From: Rallus limicola
Lineage: Eukaryota > Chordata > Aves > Gruiformes > Rallidae
Length of the DNA: 64,000 nucleotides
Direction: 5' to 3'
Assembly: GCA_022605955.1 (NCBI GenBank)
Contig: JAKCOZ010000040.1
Span: forward strand, 6,148,558-6,212,557
The notes under the pieces were generated by a model, which saw nothing but the letters and a program-made list of their open reading frames with translations, had not been told where the DNA came from and ran no database searches. The position numbers and the translations under genes were made by a program. Shown here one piece after another: positions 58,041-64,000 of the stretch (position 1 is its first letter; each line of letters starts with the position of its first letter).

Positions 58041-58178
58041 GCACGTGGTCTGGGACAAGCTGCTTAACTAACTGGGCCACCGTTTCCCCATCTTCCTGTC
58101 CTAGAAGACCCATGAGACTTGGAGTTTATAGCGTGAGAAACCCCTGAGTGTTTAAAGCGTTATGAGATTTAGCAAAGA
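58041..58178 (+). mobile_element. MIR/CORE-SINE-like fragment
   Basis: GTGGTCTGGGACAAGCTGCTTAAC..., GGGCCACCGTTTCCCCATCT and, further on, TTTAAAGCGTTATGAGATTTA follow the MIR core and the L2-type 'gtaaagcgctttgagat' tail in the correct order. It is a second ancient SINE in the window besides the one at 32199-32362. Confidence 0.55.
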
Positions 58179-60060
58179 TTTAATTTTAATTTGTTTTTCG
58201 GCACTTAAGCCTGTAGAAATCACAGCTCTGAGCTTTCCTTATTTGCTGCCAAAGCTGGAAACACATATTCAAGAAGGGGAAGAGAACAGAGATTCTCATA
58301 AACTCCTGTGGCTCTAGGAGCAGCGATGCCAGATGCCAGGAGTCTTGGGATAACGTGTTGGATACTGACAGTGCTGGTTGGGCACTGGGCGGGCGCAGGG
58401 AAGCTCTAGGCTGGCTGTGCCTCCTTTTTTCACCAGCTCATCCCAGTGACAGCTCCCGTGGTGTCACTGCAGGGCTGGGCTGCAGGGTGACTGGTGGCTG
58501 TGGCACAGACCTCCTACTCAATGAAAATTCAGCCTGAGCCCTGCTGGAAGATGCTCATTTCTGGGGCACTTTTGCTTCACCTCTGCTTCACTTCATGCCC
58601 ACCTTCTCCAGCCTTTCCCTCCTGCCCTGTCCTTCCTCCTGCCTCTTTTTTCTTTCTTCTCCTTCTTATTTAGTGCATAATTTTCTCAGCTAATCATCCC
58701 ACTCTCTCCTCCCCAAAAACACACAGCAGAGCTCATGTATTTGCTGCGACTGCATCTTCCCCTGACAGCATCCCAACACCTGCATGTGCCGGCAGCTGTA
58801 GCCTCAGGGCTTTGCCTGCATGAGGAAGCAATCAGCATCTTTCTGGAGAGGCACTGAATTTTGATGTGCCTCTTCTGTTCTGAACACACCTTTGATCCAG
58901 GCTGAGGACGTCAGCTTCTGGAATAAAACATGCATGCAAGGGAGCTGTACCAGAACAGGCATCCTTTCCCCCCAGAAAAAGGTCTTGGAGACAGAGGATG
59001 GATTTTTCCTGCATCTCATGGAGTTGTTTATTTGGCAGCAGCTCTTTTGGGCCACACACCAGTGGCCACACAGGGATGTTGGGGACTTGGCACAAAAGTT
59101 TCTGCAGCTTCAGTAAAACAAGCCACATCTTCAGCTGCCATCAGTAGCATGGAAAAGCTCTTGTAGTCAGCTGAGTGTGCTGAGAGAGCAAGCAGCAGTG
59201 TGTGATGGAGCCCCCATCCATCCTGTATGCCAGCTAGGCTGGGAATCCTCAAGCCTCACTGACTTGAGGACATGGGGTCTATGTTTTCAATCCTTTCCCT
59301 GGAAACCTCTCAGCTTTAGCATAAACACCCAGGTAGCACTATGTAGGCTTGGCCTCCTTGGCTCTGTTCTTCAAGAGAATATAAAAACAGGGCAGGCGGG
59401 ACATAGGGTTTCTCAGTCCATGAGTTTTCCTTGGTTTGCAGCTTTTCAGGTGGTTTTGTGTGAGAAAAGAATGAAGAAATCAAAGCAAGTTGTGTGTCTC
59501 CTGTTAGCAGCCATGGACCCTGAGCAGCTGTGTCTGCTGGGAGGGGAGATGGGGGGATCTCCAGCTTAGGTTCAAGTGGGGGTCTGAGCTCTCTGCTCCC
59601 TCATCTCTTTCTCAGCAAGACGTGCTGAAAGCAGGATTCTCCCATGGGCTGTACAGGGTGGGTCTGAGAATTCCTTGAGGAAGGTGGAGAGGGAGGGTAA
59701 GGGGGCACAGAGACCCTTGGGGGAAACAGCAGGAGGAAAGCTCAGGTTTCTTGAAATCAGCCAGAGCTTGTTAAGTCCTTCCCTATCATCTTACCATAAA
59801 CTGTTTTGGGGGCTTCTGTTGATATTCTGCACTCCAGATGTTGGCTGCAGCTGGGGTAGAGATAGTGGGACGCTCCCAGCCAGAAGCTGGGATGTGGGGG
59901 AAGGGATACTGGGCTCATGTGGATGGGTGGAGAAGGAAAGAGGAATATGAATGTATGGTTGTAAATCCACCCCTACACACCCTCCTTTCTTTTCCTTTAC
60001 AACTGCTATTCTCAGCTGAGGAACAGTTAGCCTTTCAGTACTCTCTGATTTCTTTTGCAG

Positions 60061-60159
60061 AGTCGGAAAGACAAGGAAAGACCTAAACAGAAGCACAAAA
60101 AACGGCCGGAGTCTCCCACCAGCCTTACCCCATCCTCAGTGCCCATCGCTGCAGAGAAG
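60061..60159 (+). CDS. MLLT6: MLLT6 coding exon 8: Lys-rich nuclear-localisation region
   Basis: 99 bases, 33 codons (SRKDKERPKQKHKKRPESPT...). The KQKHKKRPESP basic stretch is shared with human AF17 and AF10 and is a likely nuclear-localisation signal. Acceptor TTTTGCAG at 60060. The donor AAG|GTACCA is weaker than the other seven but in phase 0, as expected. Confidence 0.95.
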
Positions 60160-63100
60160 GTACCAAACCCACTGGATGTCAGGATGTGAATTTAGGGTGG
60201 GGAGGGAGGCTGGGGAGGGGGGGAACCCATCCCCAGAGGCTTTCCTAGGAAGTGGGGAGCTCAGAAGAGCAGAGAAAGGGGTTTTGTCCATTTATTTTGC
60301 TTCCCAGTTCGTCACATTCTTGCTCTCTCTGCCTCATTCCCCACCTCAACACCCACCTTGGGAATTTAACACAGCAGCTGCCTTGATTTCTGTCAGCGCT
60401 GATGACACAATCATGGAGCTAAACTCCCAAGTGATTGAGCTGTAAGTGCCAGCCTGTTTTGCAGCAGATGTTCAGATTTGAAGCTCTCATGGAATAGATA
60501 AATATCCCTGCTTTGGCCTTTTCTGGTGCCACGTTGTAAACAGCTCAGGCAGGTGGATAAGCAAGGCAAGGCTTGTGGGAGGAGGTGTGATCCTTTATTA
60601 GACAAACTGATGTAGGTGAAAGGGAAAAAACCCATCCACCCAGCAAACCAGACAGTCTTAGAAGCATGTAAGATCTTCACAGCCTGTGGATAGAAGGAGC
60701 TTTTCTGTATGAGACAATGGGAAGTTGCTTTCTGGTTGGTTTCTCCATTCCAGGAAGGTTCAGGCAGAGAGAGGATGGTGGTCCAGTTTGCTCCTGAGGT
60801 TTGCTTCCCAGTTTCCCCACTGGGAAGATGTCACTTGTGTGGGTTTGTCTTCTCAGTGCCCAGGGCTGGTGGGGCATGGTGAGGCATGGTGAGGATGTCA
60901 GCGTATTCCTGCTGTTGGCTGCTGAAATCCTGCTGCTGACACAGGCTCTTGCACCAGGCTGTAAATCAGGGCAGCCCTGATAAGTCCTGCCAGCCTCGAG
61001 CCCCAGTGGCACAGCATAGGCACAGTGGAACTGGTCTCGAGCTCCTATACAGCAAGGCCAAGTTTGCAATTGTTCAGGGTCAGGGAACAAGTGAGGTTAC
61101 TCCAGCTCCTAGACCTTTGGAGCTGAACTCTCCTGGCTGTAGTGGGGATGTAAATCAGTGCAACTCCTTAGTGTAGCCCACGTGAGCTCCTGCTGGAACA
61201 ACCAACCAGCATGTCCGAAGAATGTCCTTTTTGGGCACAGAAATGCTGCTCAGGAAGCTTTGGGTGTCCTTTACGTGGTAGGACCACCCTGTGAGGATGA
61301 AAATCCATGGGCTAGCAGTGTCTGTGTGTGTGAGGAGCACTGCAGGAGCCTGGAGAGTGAGAATCCTTGCCAGTCAGCACAGGGTTGCTCCGGGTTAGGA
61401 CTGAAGAGGATTTTCTGTGTGAGGCCAAGCCTGGCAGCAGGGAGGAGATGTAGGTCAGAGCTGAAATGGCAAAGCCTGTCTCACTGGGTCTCAGGCTGGG
61501 AGAAGCAGAAAGCTGCAGTGGGACAGTGGAAGAGCAGCCTCTGAGCTGCGGCTGCTCTTTAACTTACGGGTGCTCAGGTTGGGACAGCTCAGCTCTGGCT
61601 TTTGGGAACCACAGATTCCCCGAGTTAACAGAGCTGTCAGGAACTGGGGGCCTAAGAAGATTATTTTCAAGCTGAACTGAAATCCAAAACCTCACTCTTG
61701 GCCAGCTAGAGCAGTTGTGAGACAATTACCCACTGTCTCCTCCAGAGCCCTGCCAGCCCTTTGTAACTGCAGAGAGAAGGGCACAATTCAGTTTTACAGG
61801 CAGCTTTCAACTCTTTGTAAGCTAAAATTCAGGAGATCCTAATTACTGTAGCTGTGCTTGAGTGGCAGGGTTTTAGTGTTTCCCTAGGGAGTTATTATTA
61901 ATCCTCATAACAGAGAGTGTATTTCCCTTGCTTTCCTGTGCATGGATCCCAAAGTATTGTTCAGACTCTGTTACTAAAGGTACCTACTCCAGTGTAAGAG
62001 CTGCCCAGCAGCCTGCTACAACCCTGTGCAGATCCCTCGGGGCAGGGGGGGGGGTTGCACTAGCGGATAGTTGCACCAGTGGAACATGGCACAGGTTAGA
62101 CTCCAGTAAAACCCTGGGATGCATTAATGTAGCGTGTCCAGACAAGTTTCCTCTTGGAAACCAAAACCATCTTTGTCCTTTCTGGGTGTTAGATTAGCAC
62201 AGCTCATCCCAGTAAGAGCAAGGGACTGGGAAGCAGGTAGGGTAGATGCAGCAAACCAAATGCTGATGTTTGTGGTGTGACTGTGCAGAACAACATTGCT
62301 GGTGGCTGCTGTGCCATGGGTAGGGTCTGCAGGGAGCTGAGGTCTCTCCCTCTCCTTACCACGTGGGCAAATATTTTGTCCCCTCCATGGTCATGTCCGA
62401 GTTACCTGATGAACCAGAGCGTAAACTCCCCGCGGGTGGCACAGCGCCCAGTCCTTTGTGAGGAGCAGCTGGGTGAGAGCAGATCTCAATGACCTGCAGC
62501 AGTGAGGGCAGATGGTCATGTCCAAGCTCCCAGGAGAAGGATAGTGGCCTGGAGCAGCCATGCAGAGCTGCAGGAGGCTGGTACAGTCCTTGATGTCTGT
62601 GCCAGACCCGTGTTGCCAACTCACCATGCAGCTCACACCGCAGCCAAAGCGGCACCACGCACAGTGAGCCCCAGGCTCCCATCCTGGTGCTCGGGCTGTG
62701 CTGGAGCAGGGGTTGGACTGGAGGCACTGAGCATCACCTGTGTTTTGGAGCAGGAGCATCAGTTGGGTGGATCAGCAGAAGGGCTTTGTCACCACTTGCT
62801 CCTTGGTGACAAAGGGACTGCGGGTGGGTTGTAGCCACCAGGGTATGGAGAGGTGTTACCAGCACCCGAATCCACACTCCAGTCTGCTCCCAGTTTGCTT
62901 AGCTGAAAATGAGCCTGAGGCAGCAGACATCTGAGTCCTGGCATCTGATGTTGCTACCAAAGTTCTCTGAAACTGTCAGCAGCTCTTTAATAATGGATCT
63001 CCAGAGCTGCACAGAAAAGCAGTAGGACTTTTCAAGCCGCTTCACCAGGTTGGGCTGACAGGAACGGAGCCACATTGCGTTGCTTAGGAGGAACACTGCT

Positions 63101-64000
63101 GTATCCCATTTCCTTCTTCCCTCAGGCAGCCTAGCCTCTGGCTTCCCAGTTCTCTTTATTTTTGCAGTCCAGATTTATTTTTCAGTTCAAATTTTCACCC
63201 AATGTGTCGTCCACCCCGTGTTCCCCTCTCGAACCATTCGGTTATGAAGGTCCTTTGATGTGGTTTCAGTCTTCCTCTTGAAATGAATTCTGCCAGACCT
63301 CCGACTTCTGCCAGATTCTTTTAACATCTCACCGAGTGCTTCCTTGCGTCTTCTAGGAATCTAGATACCCTTAACAGCTGATGCTTGGGCTCTGATGGGC
63401 CTCCACGTCCTGTCTGCACAGCCACACTCAGGTTTGGGGGGTAAACAGACCAAAAACAGACAGCAGAAAGTGAAACCGGGGTGTGAATTCACAGCATGCA
63501 AACGACTTCATAGCACCTCTTCTGAGCTCTCCTCCTGCTTCTGAGAAGCAGCCTTGGGGAATGAGATTGTCATCACTCTCAGAGAGGGGCAGGAGAGCTC
63601 ACTTGTGGGGCACAGCAGTGTCCTGTGCAGAGAGATCACAGAACAGCAGACCTGCTGAGAGCCCTCTCCAGTGCTTTTCGATGGGCTGGGGTGGCTTGCA
63701 GAGAGTGAATTGGTGCTGGGTGTAGGCTGGATGTCATCCTGGTTACCTGGAGCTCCTGCAGACTCTTTTGGGAGTGAGAAGGAGGTGGAAAACATCCCTT
63801 CTGGGTAATAATGACAGCCTATCTCATGTGGTCTATCCAAAAGCTGCCAACTAGGAACACTTTTGAACAGCCTCTTGTAAAGATGGCATTCATGGAGCAG
63901 GCCTGGGGCAGGGGAGGGTTTCTCAGCTAGAGAGAGCCAGTGAGTCTCAGCAGTACACCTTGGCAGCTCGGGCTCTGTAGTCACACACCCCAAATACATG
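60160..64000 (+). other. MLLT6 intron 8 (incomplete)
   Basis: I searched by eye for the next expected AF17 peptide (Ser-rich, then an ESKGKKSS-type string) and did not find it, so the window probably ends in this intron. No repeat element or gene is evident; a G run lies at 62045-62054. Confidence 0.7.

Larger units (their letters stand above)
51153..60060 (+). other. MLLT6 intron 7
   Basis: 8.9 kb GT-AG intron, the longest complete one. It includes a three-copy 32-bp tandem repeat (51461-51566), GGAGG-rich DNA at about 53015-53048, a possible enhancer block (53100-53340), GC-richer sequence at about 55.5-57.1 kb and two MIR-like fragments near 58 kb. No other gene is supported on either strand. 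Confidence 0.8.

Noticed and set aside
37962..60159. Calling the exons MLLT10 (AF10)
   Set aside because: YVPHDRFNK and VLEVDNVKYCGYC are the AF17 versions, and the protein starts directly at MKEMVGG without the AF10 N-terminal extension.
60160..64000. MLLT6 exon 9
   Set aside because: No acceptor followed by the expected Ser/Lys-rich AF17 peptide could be found by eye.

Overview
This is nuclear DNA from an amniote, most likely a bird, and probably from a microchromosome-type region. The evidence is: several CR1 LINE 3' ends, four of them sharing a very similar terminal segment; ancient CORE-SINE/MIR-like fossils but no mammalian SINEs; large CpG islands; many G/C homopolymer runs and minisatellites; and genes with GT-AG introns. 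I cannot name the species. The gene content matches the SRCIN1-EPOP-MLLT6-PCGF2 neighbourhood (human 17q12). There are no prokaryotic, viral or CRISPR features.

Only two protein-coding genes are supported, and they point away from each other. (1) EPOP, minus strand, is one intact 734-codon reading frame at 13173-15377 inside a CpG island. It has a promoter-like CRE/CCAAT/TATA cluster near 16.04-16.11 kb and a probable 3'UTR of about 4.4 kb reaching a poly(A) signal at about 8.75 kb. (2) MLLT6 (AF17), plus strand, starts at 37962 in a second CpG island. Eight coding exons (253 codons) can be placed exactly between 37962 and 60159. The window ends in the following intron, so the C-terminal two thirds or more of the protein is missing.

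Layout: 1-8.7 kb is repeat-rich intergenic DNA with three CR1 fragments and a 191-bp tandem duplication. 8.7-16.1 kb is the EPOP transcription unit. 16.1-37 kb is the intergenic space between the two genes, with minisatellites, orphan CpG-rich blocks, an ancient MIR-like SINE, a CR1 and several non-repetitive AT-rich blocks that look like conserved non-coding DNA. 37-64 kb is MLLT6 exons 1-8 and introns.

The two genes belong to the same chromatin theme. EPOP is a PRC2 (H3K27 methyltransferase) accessory protein. MLLT6 carries the PHD-knuckle-PHD module that in its paralogue AF10 reads unmodified H3K27, and it works with DOT1L. The same head-to-head pairing exists for the paralogues SKIDA1 and MLLT10. 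The main discovery candidate is that this EPOP keeps a complete N-terminal SKI/DACH domain and a long acidic tract, as SKIDA1 does. The mammalian EPOP I remember is roughly half as long and lacks that domain. The gene therefore looks like the ancestral form that links EPOP to SKIDA1.
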